Below, piece after piece: positions 1 through 10,300 of a DNA stretch of 40,313 nt (position 1 is its first letter; the number at the start of each line of letters is the position of its first letter). A program made the position numbers and the translations under genes. Below the pieces are notes generated by a model that saw only the letters and a list, made by a program, of their open reading frames with translations, was not told where the DNA came from and searched no databases. The stretch comes from CSP1-5 sp964558395 (GTDB lineage: Bacteria > Methylomirabilota > Methylomirabilia > Methylomirabilales > CSP1-5), in NCBI GenBank assembly GCA_964558395.1, contig CAZLDS010000026.1, positions 1-40,313 of the forward strand, read 5' to 3'.

Positions 1-2727
1 GGAGACACCACGGACGATCCAGCCGCGATGAGTCTGTACATCGCCGATAGTGGGGTGGGGAGCAGTGGCGCTCCCGGTGCGGACAGCAGCTTCGCTGAAA
101 GTGGCCAAATCACGGAGTTATCCCTTGTCGAGGCCACGGCCACGGAAGCGGCCACGGCCACGGAAGCGGCCACGGCCACGGAAGCGGCCACGGCCTCCGC
201 TACCTTGATTCAAACCATCGACACCTCGCAATGGTCACCACCCAGTCCCGATCCCTCGGGTATCGTGTACTTAGGCCCCGAGGTAGATACTTTTCTGATT
301 AGTGATGGGGAAGTCGATGAGATGAAGATTTTCGCCCAGGCGAATATGTTTGAGGCGAGCCCGGGGGGGAGCCTGATCGACACCTGGGATACCACGGCTT
401 TTACGGCTTATACGAAGGAGCCCACCGGGGTCACCTGGAACCCAGACAACGGGCACCTCTTTATTTCCGACGATGATAAGAACGAGATATTTGAGGTGGA
501 CCCCGGCCTCGACGGGTTCTACGGGACATCGGATGACATCATAACATCTTTTGATACCTTAATTTTCGAGAGCGGTGATCCGGAAGGCGTGACGTATGAT
601 AGCTGGGACGGCGTGTTATTCATCATAGATGGCGTGAACAGAGAAGTGTACCGAGTCGACCCGGGCCCCAATGGGGTCTTCGATGGCGTGCCCCCGGCCG
701 GCGATGATGTCGTCACTCATTTTGATACGTTGAATTTTGGGTTGGATGATCCCGAAGGCATTGCCTTTGACTCAACCTCTGGGAATCTCTATATGGCGAA
801 TAAGCCAACCACCACGGTGTTCCATGTGACAACCACGGGGACGGTGCTGCGCACGATCGATGTGTCTGCGGCGAATGCGAAACACCTGTCGGGGCTGGCC
901 TACGTGCCGAGCGTGAGTGGGGGGAGTGAGAGGCTGTACATTGTGGATCGGGCAGTGGATAACAACTCGGATCCCAATGAGAACGATGGCAAGATATATG
1001 TCTTCTCATTACCGTCCTTGGGGAATGCCCCGCCGACGGTGACGATCACGGCGCCGGCGAATGGATCGACATTTACCCAGGGCGACCCCATCACGTTTAC
1101 CGGGACGGCGACGGATGAGGACGGGGATCTCACGGCGAGTCTGGCGTGGACCTCGAGCCTCGACGGGAGCATCGGCTCGGGCGGGTCGTTCTCGACGAAC
1201 ACCCTGTCAGGGGGCACGCACACGATCACGGCCTCGGTGACCGACAGTGGCGGCTTACAGGGCTCGGCCGCGATCACAGTGACGGTAAACCCGGTGGGGG
1301 GCGGTGGCGGGACCACCTTTTCTCCGGTGGCGGATGCCTCCGTAAACGGCGGTAGTTCCAATAGCAATTACGGGTCTGCCACTACGCTTGAAGTCGACGG
1401 CTCCCCCACCAAGATTGCGTACCTGCGGTTCAACGTGACCGGGCTCAATGGGACCATACAATCGGCCCACCTCAGACTCGACCCGGTCGATCCGAGCGCA
1501 TTTGGGGGGAGAGTTTGGTCCATCTTCGACAATAGCTGGGACGAGGGGACGGTGACCTACAATACCCGCCCGGACATTGACGGGCCCGAACGGGGTACGT
1601 TGGGGGAGGCGGTGGTGGGGGTTCCCGTCGAGCTCGATGTGACCGAGGCCATTACCGGCAATGGGATCTATAGCTTTGCCATCGATTCAACTGCTAGTAA
1701 TGGAGCCGATTACCGCTCCCGCGAGGACACGGCCAATCCGCCGCAACTGATTATTACCACAAGCGGAGGCGGCGCGACGGTGGTTGCCCCCACGCTCACC
1801 AAGAGCTTCGCCCCCAACCCGATCACCANNNNNNNNNNNNNNNNNNNNNNNNNNNNNNNNNNNNNNNNNNNNNNNNNNNNNNNNNNNNNNNNNNNNNNNN
1901 NNNNNNNNNNNNNNNNNNNNNNNNNNNNCAGCGCCGAGGCACCCACTAGTGCCCCCGCCAGCGCTACCTTAACCGTGAATGCGACGGTGGTTGCCCCCAC
2001 GCTCACCAAGAGCTTCGCCCCCAACCCGATCACCAGCGGCGGCACCTCGACGCTCACCCTGCTCATCGACAACAGCGCCAACGCCACCACCGCCCTGAGC
2101 GCGGTGGCGCTGACCGACACCTATCCGGCGGCGATCACCAACGCCGCGAGCCCCAGCGTCACCAACACCTGTAATGGCAGCGTCACCGCCGCCCCCGGCG
2201 GCTCGAGTGTGGCCTTGTCCGGCGGCACGATTGCGGCGGGCGGCAGCTGTACGGTGACGGTGCAGGTGACCAGCACCACGGTGGGCCCCCATGACAACAC
2301 CGCCGGCGGGGTGAGCAGCGCCGAGGCACCCACTAGTGCCCCCGCCAGCGCTACCTTAACCGTGAATGCGGCCGCCAGTGTGCACGTGACCACGCCCGCT
2401 GGATTTGGGGATATTAACTCTCCTCCACCGGGATACAGCACCTCAGGCGGACGGAATAGTGACAAGCATCTCGAGGTCACGGTGACCCTGAATGAAGGAG
2501 TGGATGGCACCGGACCCCCGGTTGCGGGCGCCACCGTATCTGCCACGATCTACCTCGACCCGGATGTGGCGGTAGGAGGCGGCACGGGAACCACGGACAC
2601 ATCGGGCCAAGTCACCTTCAGGATTACGAATGCGCCGTCCGGACACTATAGCACCACCGTGACAGATGTGACGGCTGCCGGATTCACATGGGACCAAAAT
2701 ACACCGGAGAACGGCTTTGATAAGTAG
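1..2727 (+). CDS. Exported multidomain surface protein (beta-propeller, Ig-like, DNRLRE, DUF7933-like repeats), 5' partial
   Basis: The reading frame is open from base 1, so the gene starts outside the window; the ATG at 28 is probably internal. In order it holds a six-residue Ala/Thr/Glu repeat, an NHL/SMP-30-like propeller region (about residues 70-320, recurring 'DPEGV/I' and 'LFISD/LYMAN' strands), an Ig-like module (about 335-420), a DNRLRE-like carbohydrate-binding module (about 430-580), two 129-residue repeats beginning 'APTLTKSFAPNPITSGG' (DUF7933-like), and a C-terminal domain beginning 'GYSTSGGRN'. The same C-terminal domain ends the phosphoesterase gene downstream. A 100-N gap lies in the first 129-residue repeat, so the true length differs. 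Domain names come from recognition, not a search. A secreted adhesin or surface-binding role is inference. Confidence 0.8.
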   Translation, partial: GDTTDDPAAMSLYIADSGVGSSGAPGADSSFAESGQITELSLVEATATEAATATEAATATEAATASATLIQTIDTSQWSPPSPDPSGIVYLGPEVDTFLISDGEVDEMKIFAQANMFEASPGGSLIDTWDTTAFTAYTKEPTGVTWNPDNGHLFISDDDKNEIFEVDPGLDGFYGTSDDIITSFDTLIFESGDPEGVTYDSWDGVLFIIDGVNREVYRVDPGPNGVFDGVPPAGDDVVTHFDTLNFGLDDPEGIAFDSTSGNLYMANKPTTTVFHVTTTGTVLRTIDVSAANAKHLSGLAYVPSVSGGSERLYIVDRAVDNNSDPNENDGKIYVFSLPSLGNAPPTVTITAPANGSTFTQGDPITFTGTATDEDGDLTASLAWTSSLDGSIGSGGSFSTNTLSGGTHTITASVTDSGGLQGSAAITVTVNPVGGGGGTTFSPVADASVNGGSSNSNYGSATTLEVDGSPTKIAYLRFNVTGLNGTIQSAHLRLDPVDPSAFGGRVWSIFDNSWDEGTVTYNTRPDIDGPERGTLGEAVVGVPVELDVTEAITGNGIYSFAIDSTASNGADYRSREDTANPPQLIITTSGGGATVVAPTLTKSFAPNPITXXXXXXXXXXXXXXXXXXXXXXXXXXXXXXXXXXSAEAPTSAPASATLTVNATVVAPTLTKSFAPNPITSGGTSTLTLLIDNSANATTALSAVALTDTYPAAITNAASPSVTNTCNGSVTAAPGGSSVALSGGTIAAGGSCTVTVQVTSTTVGPHDNTAGGVSSAEAPTSAPASATLTVNAAASVHVTTPAGFGDINSPPPGYSTSGGRNSDKHLEVTVTLNEGVDGTGPPVAGATVSATIYLDPDVAVGGGTGTTDTSGQVTFRITNAPSGHYSTTVTDVTAAGFTWDQNTPENGFDK
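131..195 (+). repeat. 18-bp tandem repeat in coding sequence
   Basis: About three and a half copies of an 18-bp unit (ggccacggccacggaagc) encode repeated Ala-Thr-Glu-Ala-Ala-Thr. Each unit is itself made of shorter ggccacg pieces, so slippage is likely. It gives the protein a low-complexity linker before the propeller. Confidence 0.9.
1774..2369 (+). repeat. Two 387-bp (129-residue) tandem DUF7933-like repeats, the first interrupted by a gap
   Basis: The complete second copy runs 1981-2367. The first starts at 1774 with identical sequence, breaks at 1829 and resumes at 1929 with sequence identical to the end of copy two. If the copies are equal in length, about 280 bases are missing where 100 Ns stand. 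Both numbers leave remainder 1 on division by 3, so the frame is kept. The near identity of the copies implies recent duplication or homogenisation. Confidence 0.85.
1829..1928. other. Scaffold gap of 100 Ns (repeat-induced)
   Basis: Exactly 100 Ns, the usual placeholder for unknown length, inside the first 129-residue repeat. Comparison with the intact second repeat predicts about 280 missing bases. Confidence 0.97.
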
Positions 2728-2759
2728 GCGGCCCGTCTGCGTATCGGCGATACGGCATC
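2431..2759 (+). repeat. Shared C-terminal module, copy A, extending past the stop codon
   Basis: This segment encodes the 'GYSTSGGRN...DKHLEVTVTL' domain and continues through the stop into about 30 non-coding bases containing the inverted repeat cgtatcggcgatacg. Copy B at 5484-5794 has the same domain, the same stop position and the same 3' sequence. The non-coding part is nearly identical, so the copies arose by DNA duplication and not by protein convergence. Confidence 0.85.
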
Positions 2760-2790
2760 TCGGTACCCTGCGAATGTTTTCTAGTTATAG

Positions 2791-2887
2791 AGGAGTAGGA
2801 CGGCGAGCTCCGTGTCGTGAATAACAATGGCGTATATGACCGCTCCCGCGAGGACACGGCCAATCCCCCGCAACTGATTATTCCCAC
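2791..2887 (+). pseudogene. Remnants of DNRLRE-type modules
   Basis: Bases 2791-2819 match 3481-3509, inside the first domain of the phosphoesterase. Bases 2839-2887 match 1711-1759, the end of the DNRLRE module of the first gene, with a few substitutions. The frame is not maintained and there is no start. These are decayed pieces of at least one further member of this family. Bases 2888-3087 show nothing else but the ribosome-binding site of the next gene. Confidence 0.7.
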
Positions 2888-3087
2888 GAATTGAGGAGGA
2901 CCAGGGGAGTGACGTCTCAGGTCGCCCCTCCGAGGTGGACTGTGGGGGGCCTCGAAAAGCTCCGCCAGATCACCAAGTACTGACCGGCCGTCCGCAAAAT
3001 GATCTCTTCCGTGCTACCCGAAACTACCAGGCAGCTCAAGCGTCGCTTTGGCGCGGGCGGGTGATCTGCACTAAGAAGGAGGATACG

Positions 3088-5762
3088 ATGCGCATACACC
3101 CTCGAACGAAAGTGGCGATTTGTCTCGGGCTGGTCCTCGTGGGTTCCATGGCGCTGCAGGAAACGGTGAATCAGGCAGGAGCAACCACGTTAGACGTGCG
3201 CGTGACGGCGAGCAGCGATGATGCGGAAGAAAGGGTGTCGGGGCACGTGTCGCTCACGAGCAGTGATCTGGAGTTGGTCTTTGATAGCTCAGTTCCCAGT
3301 GACCAAACGGTGGGGATGCGGTTCAACGCGGTAACGATCCCCTACGGGGCGGCAATTACCAGTGCCTATATTCAGTTTCAGGTGGATGAGACCAGCTCCG
3401 AGGGCACGGTGCTCACCATCGAGGGAGAGGCGACGGACAATGCGGTCACGTTTTTTAGTACGAGTGGGAACATTTCATCGAGGAGCACGACGGCGAGCTT
3501 CGTGTCGTGGTCGCCGGTGGAGTGGGGGGCCACAGGAGAGGCGGGCCCCGACCAGCAGACCCCGAATATCGCCTCGATCATTGAAGAGATCGTGAATCAG
3601 CCCGGATGGTCGAGTGGCAACTCCCTGGTGATCATCATCACCGGGACGGGGGAGCGGACGGCGGAGGCGTTTGATGGGGACGCCAGTGCCGCGCCGTTAC
3701 TCCATGTGGAGTATTCGGTGGGACCGAACACCGCCCCGGTGGTGACGATCACGGCGCCGGCGAATGGATCGACGTCTACCGAAAGCGACCCCATCACGTT
3801 TAGCGGGACGGCGACCGATGCTGGGGATGGAGACCTCACGGCGAGTCTGGAGTGGGAATCCGACCTCGACGGATTCATCGGCACCGGTGGTTCCTTTTCC
3901 ACATCTCTGTTCCCCGGCGTCCACCACATTATGGCAACAGCAACGGACAGCGCGGGACGGAGCACGACTGCTGCCACGACGATCACCGTGTTTGCCGATA
4001 CGGCGGTCCTTGTCGGGGCAGGGGATATCGCGAATGATAAGCAGTACGATGAAGCGACGGCTGTGTTGCTTGAAACGATCCCGGGGACAGTGGTCACCCT
4101 GGGGGATAATGTCTACCCCGATGGCTCGGCTGAGGAGTTCCTTAACTATTATGACCCCACCTGGGGCCGTCATAAGGCCCGAACCCGCCCCGCAACCGGC
4201 AATCACGATTATCACATCCCAGGTGCCTCAGCGTATTACGACTACTTTGGCGCGGCGGCCGGTGACCCGGCTGAAGGCTATTACAGCTTTGACGTTGGCG
4301 CTTGGCACATCGTCGTCCTCAACACGGAATGTTCAGAGGTCGGCGGCTGTGGCAGCAATGACCCTCAAGGACAGTGGCTTCAAGCCGATCTGGCCGCGAA
4401 TCCGAGTGCATGCACCCTGGCTATCATGCACAAACCACTGTTCGGCTCAAACACTACTAGTTCAGCCGGGCAGGATTTCTGGTGGCTCCTCTACGAGGCT
4501 TGGGCAGATGTCGTTCTGAGCGGTCACGCTCATTTCTATGAGCGCTTCGCCCCGCAGGATCCCAATGGAGCGGCGGATTCGGTGCGTGGCATTCGAGAGT
4601 TTATCGTGGGCACGGGTGGCGCGGGCCTTGCCTCCTTTGATAACCCAAATTCGCCCCCTGCAAATAGTGAGGTCAGAGACAACAATACTCGGGGCGTTCT
4701 GAAGCTGACGCTGCATCCGACCAGCTACGACTGGGAGTTCATCCCCATCGCTGGCNNNNNNNNNNNNNNNNNNNNNNNNNNNNNNNNNNNNNNNNNNNNN
4801 NNNNNNNNNNNNNNNNNNNNNNNNNNNNNNNNNNNNNNNNNNNNNNNNNNNNNNNGAAGCTGACGCTGCATCCGACCAGCTACGACTGGGAGTTCATCCC
4901 CATCGCTGGCGGGACGTTTACCGACGCAGGATCAGGGGCCTGTGTGGGGACCTCGCCGAACGATCCGCCGACGGTGACGATCACGGCGCCGGCGGATGGG
5001 TCGACGTTTACCCAAGGGACGANNNNNNNNNNNNNNNNNNNNNNNNNNNNNNNNNNNNNNNNNNNNNNNNNNNNNNNNNNNNNNNNNNNNNNNNNNNNNN
5101 NNNNNNNNNNNNNNNNNNNNNNGACCGACAGTGGGGGCTTGCCGGGGTCGGCCGCGATCACGATGACGGTGAATGCGGCGCCGAACACCGCCCCGACGGT
5201 GACGATCACGGCGCCGGCGGATGGGTCGACGTTTACCCAAGGGACGAGCATCGCATTTACGGGTACGGCCAGCGATCCGGAGGACGGGGACATCGCGGCG
5301 AGTCTGGCGTGGACCTCGAGCGTGGACGGGGCCATCGGCTCGGGCGGGTCGTTCTCGACGAGCGCCCTGTCGGTGGGGACGCACACGATCACGGCCGCGG
5401 TGACCGACAGTGGGGGCTTGCCGGGGTCGGCCGCGATCACGATGACGGTGAATGCGCTCACCAGTGTGGTCGTGGGTACAGTTGGATACAGCACCTCAGG
5501 TGGACGGAATCAGGACAGGCATCTCGAAGTCACGGTGACCATCGGACCCCCGGTTGAAGGCGCCACCGTATCTGCCACGATCTCCCTCAACGGTGCGCCG
5601 GTAGTGAGCGACGCGGGAACCACGGACGCCTTGGGCCAAGTAACCTTCAAGGTTACGAATGCGCCGTCGGGCACGTATACCACCACGGTGACCGCCGTGA
5701 CGGGTACCGGCATCACATGGGACCCGAACAGTGGTACACCGCCAAACAGCTATGTTAAGTAG
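3088..5762 (+). CDS. Secreted metallophosphoesterase with DNRLRE-like and Ig-like modules (one gene interrupted by assembly gaps)
   Basis: The start is the ATG at 3088, preceded by aaggagga; it encodes a signal peptide (hydrophobic 'AICLGLVLVGSMAL'). Next come a DNRLRE-like domain (about residues 35-210), an Ig-like module (about 215-305) and a calcineurin-like/purple-acid-phosphatase-type domain (about 308-550) with its metal motifs GDIA, GDNVY, GNHD, MHKP and GHAH. After that are further Ig-like modules and the same C-terminal domain as the upstream gene. The sequence as given seems to stop in the 4756-4855 gap, but the 55 bases before the gap recur right after it. Removing 155 bases (100 Ns plus the duplicate) puts 4944-5762 back in frame. 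A secreted phosphatase or nucleotidase is likely; the substrate is unknown. Confidence 0.85.
4756..4855. other. Scaffold gap of 100 Ns, probably false (overlapping contig ends)
   Basis: Bases 4701-4755 are repeated exactly at 4856-4910. The two contig ends therefore overlap by 55 bases and nothing need be missing. Merging them restores one continuous reading frame. Confidence 0.9.
5023..5122. other. Scaffold gap of 100 Ns in the first of two Ig-like tandem modules
   Basis: The sequence on both sides is identical to the intact next module (5191-5454). In that module 154 bases separate the two flanking points. 154 and 100 both leave remainder 1 on division by 3, so the frame survives. Confidence 0.95.
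5191..5454 (+). repeat. Ig-like module repeated across two genes
   Basis: This module encodes 'PTVTITAPADGSTFTQGT' to 'GSAAITMTV'. Close DNA copies lie at about 1033-1290 in the first gene and 4967-5172 in this gene (gapped). A more diverged copy is at about 3734-3992. High nucleotide identity between genes points to recombination or gene conversion among surface-protein genes. Confidence 0.85.
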
Positions 5763-5794
5763 GCGGCTCGTCTGCGTATCGGCGATACGGCATC
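5484..5794 (+). repeat. Shared C-terminal module, copy B, extending past the stop codon
   Basis: Partner of 2431-2759. The duplicate includes the last domain, the stop and the 3' inverted repeat cgtatcggcgatacg (a 6-bp stem). No T-run follows, so it is not a convincing intrinsic terminator. Confidence 0.85.
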
Positions 5795-5825
5795 CCCGTA
5801 CACTGCCATCGTTTCCGAGGTGTAG

Positions 5826-5976
5826 TGGGCACATGTCATCGCGGAGCACGACGGCGAGCTTCGTGCCGTGGATGACGGTGGGTGTAGCGGGGTGGATCGG
5901 CGCACGCCCGATATCGCGTCGATCACTTAAGGGATTGTCAATCGGCCTGGATCGTCGAGCGGCAACTCCCTAGTGG
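5826..5976 (+). pseudogene. Decayed DNRLRE-like domain fragment
   Basis: Similar over about 150 bases to 3464-3627 in the phosphoesterase gene (for example gagcacgacggcgagcttcg at both places). It has indels and an early stop, and no start or ribosome-binding site. It is the relic of another paralogue that once lay here. Confidence 0.7.
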
Positions 5977-5989
5977 TCAGATCGGTAAC

Positions 5990-6160
5990 GAGGAAACGGC
6001 CCCCTGGTGGACCACCGAGCCCCCACCACAGGCCCCGATCATCGGCACCGGCGTGCACCTTGCCATTGGACAGGCCGCCACCCACTTCACCTTCACACCG
6101 CGGAATCTTGTAGCTGAATCCCCTCGGGAACTTTCTCTTCGCGAGACACCAACCTCTGAG
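5990..6160 (-). pseudogene. Possible PhoX/DUF839-like phosphatase fragment
   Basis: On the minus strand, about 50 codons read 'FPRGFSYKI', then 'LSNGKVHAGADDRG', then 'GPPGGRFLVT'. The order recalls the N-terminal region of PhoX-type phosphatases (GFxYxI, SDG, DGM, GxxxLVRNHE), but key residues are lost and no gene can be delimited. Weak resemblance only. Otherwise 5977-6249 holds no gene I can support. Confidence 0.25.
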
Positions 6161-6249
6161 AACCATCGGAACTCTCGTCGGATGGGCGCTAAAACCACGG
6201 CATATGAGGGTAAACCCCTCCGATGCCCTCTCTGTGGGGAGCTGAGGCC

Positions 6250-6348
6250 ATGAAAATGCTAGTGGCGTACATAGTATACATGGTAGCTCTGATCGTCGTA
6301 GCGGCACACCATGTTTTCTGGGGTAAGTCGGACTCCAGGGGAGAGTAA
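6250..6348 (+). CDS. Possible 32-residue single-pass membrane peptide
   Basis: The ATG at 6250 follows a gggagctgagg stretch. It encodes a 32-residue peptide with one hydrophobic helix (about residues 3-24, 'AYIVYMVALIVVAAHHVFW') and a short charged tail, 'GKSDSRGE'. The composition fits a small inner-membrane protein. No homology is recognised and chance is possible at this length. Confidence 0.35.
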   Translation: MKMLVAYIVYMVALIVVAAHHVFWGKSDSRGE

Positions 6349-6466
6349 CTCTCCATATCGACAGATACACGACAACGGTTGCTATCGTTAAAAGACGCTT
6401 TTTCCGGCTCTACAGCCCTGCGAATGGGATGGCGGAGTTCGGACGCCAACGAGGAGGAGGAAGACG

Positions 6467-6946
6467 ATGCTGACGAGGACGTTTCTGGGAAAAATCAGCC
6501 TTTCGGCTCTTTTGGTTGTGTTGGTTGGAGTGTCCAGCACTCTTGCAGGGGAAGATTTGATTCCACCGACGCGGAGCCTTGAAGGACCTGTCATACTCCC
6601 GGGAAAACTGACAGTGGTGAGTGAACCACCAGAGCTCAAGGTTTTCCTCGATGGTTCTGAAATCGGACAGACGCCAATCTGGCTGAAGGAAGTGAAACCC
6701 GGTCTCCACATGCTCCGGGTACGGGAATCGGAAACAGAAGTCTTCGTGGATCCGGACAAAACGGTCACACTCAGTTTTTTCAAGGGTTCCTTCGTCGATG
6801 TCTCCAGTGAACAAGAGAAGCAGCTAGTACCCCAACCAGAGAAGGTTCCGGAGGCCAGAAGACGCACCGGTCCCCGAAAAGGGGAGGCGACGGGCAAGGC
6901 TCTCACTCCCTGGGAGTGGTACCTGATCTTTGATCCTGCTGATTGA
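6467..6946 (+). CDS. Secreted PEGA-domain protein
   Basis: A 159-residue protein whose ATG follows gaggaggaggaagacg. The N-terminus is a signal peptide (hydrophobic core 'LSALLVVLVGVSSTLAG'). Residues about 45-110 read 'GKLTVVSEPPELKVFLDG', then 'IGQTPIWLKEVKPGLHMLRV', a PEGA domain, a beta-rich module found on many exported bacterial proteins. The C-terminal 45 residues are charged and probably disordered. It stands alone, facing the end of the secretion operon. The role is unknown; an envelope-associated function is inference. Confidence 0.8.
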   Translation: MLTRTFLGKISLSALLVVLVGVSSTLAGEDLIPPTRSLEGPVILPGKLTVVSEPPELKVFLDGSEIGQTPIWLKEVKPGLHMLRVRESETEVFVDPDKTVTLSFFKGSFVDVSSEQEKQLVPQPEKVPEARRRTGPRKGEATGKALTPWEWYLIFDPAD

Positions 6947-7329
6947 GACCCCCTTCCCCGGCTTACCGGATCACGGCTGATATGCCTTCCCACGTTTTTT
7001 AGCGCTCTCCCCACCTACTTCCTCCTCACACTCCGCATCTTTTCCCCTTCCTCAGCCTACAGTCTCTCTGCACACCCCTCCTATCCTCCCGGATAATACT
7101 CCTCTGTTTCTGTCCTCGTCTGCCATCCCTCCTCGAACATACCATCGCTCGGAGTGTGTCTTCGGTTTGCGGTAATGAGCTGGTCGGTGACTTCTGATAA
7201 TGGATGGGTGTACCCTTTGCTTGCCGACAGTGGTGTAGAAAGTCCTAACCGCGCTTTGGCTATGGAGGTTGCGGTTCCTGTGTAACCCCAACACCCGAGG
7301 AGTGACTTTTTAGAGGAGGGAAAGGGAAG
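6947..7329. other. Convergent intergenic region, nothing recognised
   Basis: 383 bases between two genes that converge here. The first half is pyrimidine-rich on the plus strand. I found no convincing hairpin-plus-T terminator, RNA gene or supported reading frame. Confidence 0.6.
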
Positions 7330-10300
7330 CTACCGGAGGCGGTAGGTCAGGGTTCGCGTTTGGCCGCCCCGTTTGATCACCACGTTGACCTGGGAGACGC
7401 TCGCGTCAGACTTGAGATGCCGGTAGATGCGCACGAGACCCCCGGCCGAGTTGACCGGCTGCTCGTTGACGGAGAGGATACGATCGCCCACCTCGAGCCC
7501 GGTGCGTTGGGCCATCTTGACGTAGTCAATCCGAAAGCCTCGTTGATCGAGGGTGCCCGAGCCGAGCGCATTGTTGAGGCTCAGGCCAACGCCGTTCCTC
7601 ATCGTCACGACGGGCATCGCCGAGCGCAGGGTCTCGGTGAGCAGTGGCCACATCTGATTGCCGATCTCCTTGACGCCTTCGGCAGGCACTTCCCAGGTAT
7701 CTGGCGCCACCTCGTCAAAAGGGACCTGATTCGCCAGCTGTACGAGCGGCGGCTCGTCGAATGTAGCGTCGCCGGGTCCTGCAATCGCTGCGAGACCACG
7801 ACCCTTCCGGACCTCTCCCAGGGTCGCATCTCGCTCGAGGACGGCCCGTCGGCCTCGGACGTTGATCACCGCATAGTGACTGCTGGCCGTGGTTGCCGGA
7901 CTGAGGCGCACCTGAAAGCGGAGCGTGTCGAGCAAGACGCTCTCAACAAAAATGAGCCCGCGCGGACCCGGCAGGGTGCTCCCCCGCGGTATGTCGACGG
8001 TCCTCGCGTTCGGCAGGGCGATGACGAGATGTTGATCGCGGACTCGAACAATCTTGCCCAGGGGCAGGGGATTGTCCCCTTCAAAAATCGGTTCACCATC
8101 GGCGTAGAGGCCCAGGTGCGCGGTGTTCCGGTCGCGCACGAGCGCAAACCACATCGCCTGCGGCAGGTGCACGTCCCCTGCAATCTCGACGCGACTCTTT
8201 TCCGGCGATCGGTCTTGTTGACCGGCCTCGAGGAAAGCGGCCCCGGATACGATCAGGAAAATACTCACCCCCAGAGTGAGTCGTCTCCATAAAGCCGTCC
8301 GGCGCGCCCCGGTGCGGGGTGCTGTGGACGATGCGGGACGGCCCAAACCCACCCACGGCCAGGCGGCCATCGCCAGGAGCAGGAGTGCGATTCCCAGACC
8401 GAATGTCGGGGACCACAGGATGAGGGCGGCCCATCCGATGATCGGAACCAGCGCTGCGCGCACGACGCCGCGGAGGGCCTTGGAGTCGGCAATGACTTTG
8501 GCAAGGGGCGGGCTCGTGCGGTAGTAGGCGGCGACAAAGAGGCGTCCTGGAACGTTGGTGAGCAGATATCGGTCCCGGAACTCTCGGAGAAGCCGTACAT
8601 GGGGTTCCAGAGGCGAGCCGAAGGCTGCCGTCGCGATAAAGCAAGTGCCACCATCCCCTCCCCCATCTCCGCCATTCGGGGGTGGCGGGGTTGGCGCGGC
8701 GGTCTGGGTTACTTTTGAGACAAACGCGTCCCTGATGCCGCCTAAAGTGGTCTGGAAGCTGGCAATCGGGAAGGGCGGGACGTCTGTCTGGCTGGAGTTG
8801 GTCGAGCCCGTGACGTAGGCGTTGTCCATCGGGTCCACCGCGATGCCGTTGCCTGGGTCTATCTGGGCACCGCCAAGATAGGACGAATAGACGAGGTCCG
8901 CGGCGCCGCCGCCTGCGGGATTGAGCTTGGTCACGAAGGCGTCCGTCAGGCCGGCGCGAGTGGACTGGAAGGGGCTGTCGGCCGTGGGAAAGTTGTCCGA
9001 ATCGGTGGATCCCGTGACATAGGTGTTGCCGACACCGTCCACCGCGATGCCGTTGCCAATATCGATCTGGCTGCCGCCGAGATAGGTAGAGTAGGTGAGC
9101 GCGGCCCCGGCCGCGTTGAGCTTGGTTACGAAGGCGTCTGTGACCCCACCCAGCGCTGTGTCAAAGGCCCCCGGCGTTGTGGGGAAAGGCGGGAGTCCCC
9201 CGGAATTGGTACTCCCCGTTATGTAGGCGTTCCCAGCGGCGTCCACAACGATGCCGTGACCTTCGTCAATGTCGTTGCCGCCGAGGAAGGTNNNNNNNNN
9301 NNNNNNNNNNNNNNNNNNNNNNNNNNNNNNNNNNNNNNNNNNNNNNNNNNNNNNNNNNNNNNNNNNNNNNNNNNNNNNNNNNNNNNNNNNNTGCCGCCGA
9401 GGAAGGTCGAGTAGATGAGGTCGTCGCAGTCGTTGTAGTTGATGATGGAGGAGATGGTGCAGGGATTATTCATGTTTGAGTTGTCCGGGTTCAGTTTCGT
9501 CACGAAAGCATCCCGGACGCCGCCGAACGTGGTCTGGACCGCCCCCGTGGTGGTGGGGAAGAGGGGCAGGGTGACCCCCGCCCCCCCCGAATCGGTCGAG
9601 CCGGTGACGTAGGCATTCCCTCCGCCGTCCACGACAATGCTATTGCCCGGGTCGATCTGGCTGCCGCCCAAGTAGGTCGAGTAGGTCAGTGCGGAGCCGT
9701 CCGCGTTGAGCTTGGTCACGAACGTGTCCGTGAGGCCGTCGAGGATGCGGTCAAAGGCCCCTGGGGTTGTGGGGAAGTTGTTCGAATTGGTCGAGCCGGT
9801 GACGTAGGCGCTGCAGTTCGACGGACAGAGCGGTTCGAGCGCGATGCCGCTACCAATGTCCTCCGAGCCGCCGCCGAGGAACGTGGAGTAAACGAGCGCG
9901 TCACCCGCAGCATTCACCTTCGTTACAAAGGCATCCGTGAGACCGCCCAGGGTCCCCTGAAAGGCATTTTTTGTGGGGAAGAGGGGCGGGGGGATTCCCA
10001 CCCCCCCCGAATCGGTCGAGCCGGTCACGTAGGCGTTCCCGTCACCGTCCACGGCAATGCTATTGCCCAGGTCGATCTGACTGCCGCCCAAGTAGCTCGA
10101 GTAGGTCAGTACCACCGGATCAATAACCAGGCCTTTGCTTACGTCATAGGCTTCTATCTGAAAGGCAACACGGTTATTGCCTCGCAGAATATAACTACCG
10201 TTGACGGGCTGCCTGACTCCGTTGATTTCCTGGTACACGATGGGGGCGTGCTGAATGATCTCCCCTTCCGTCATATGCAGGACAAGGTCGCCTTGGTCGT

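Noticed and set aside
131..195. CRISPR array
   Set aside because: The units are contiguous and coding, with no spacers.
2722..2759. Inverted repeat cgtatcggcgatacg as an intrinsic terminator
   Set aside because: The stem is 6 bp and no T-run follows; it is recorded as part of the duplicated module instead.
2935..3087. Start of the phosphoesterase gene at 2935
   Set aside because: The upstream extension has no ribosome-binding site and no signal-peptide character; aaggagga precedes the ATG at 3088, which begins a proper signal peptide.
4944..5762. A separate gene of Ig-like repeats
   Set aside because: It has no start signal and becomes continuous with the phosphoesterase once the false gap is merged.
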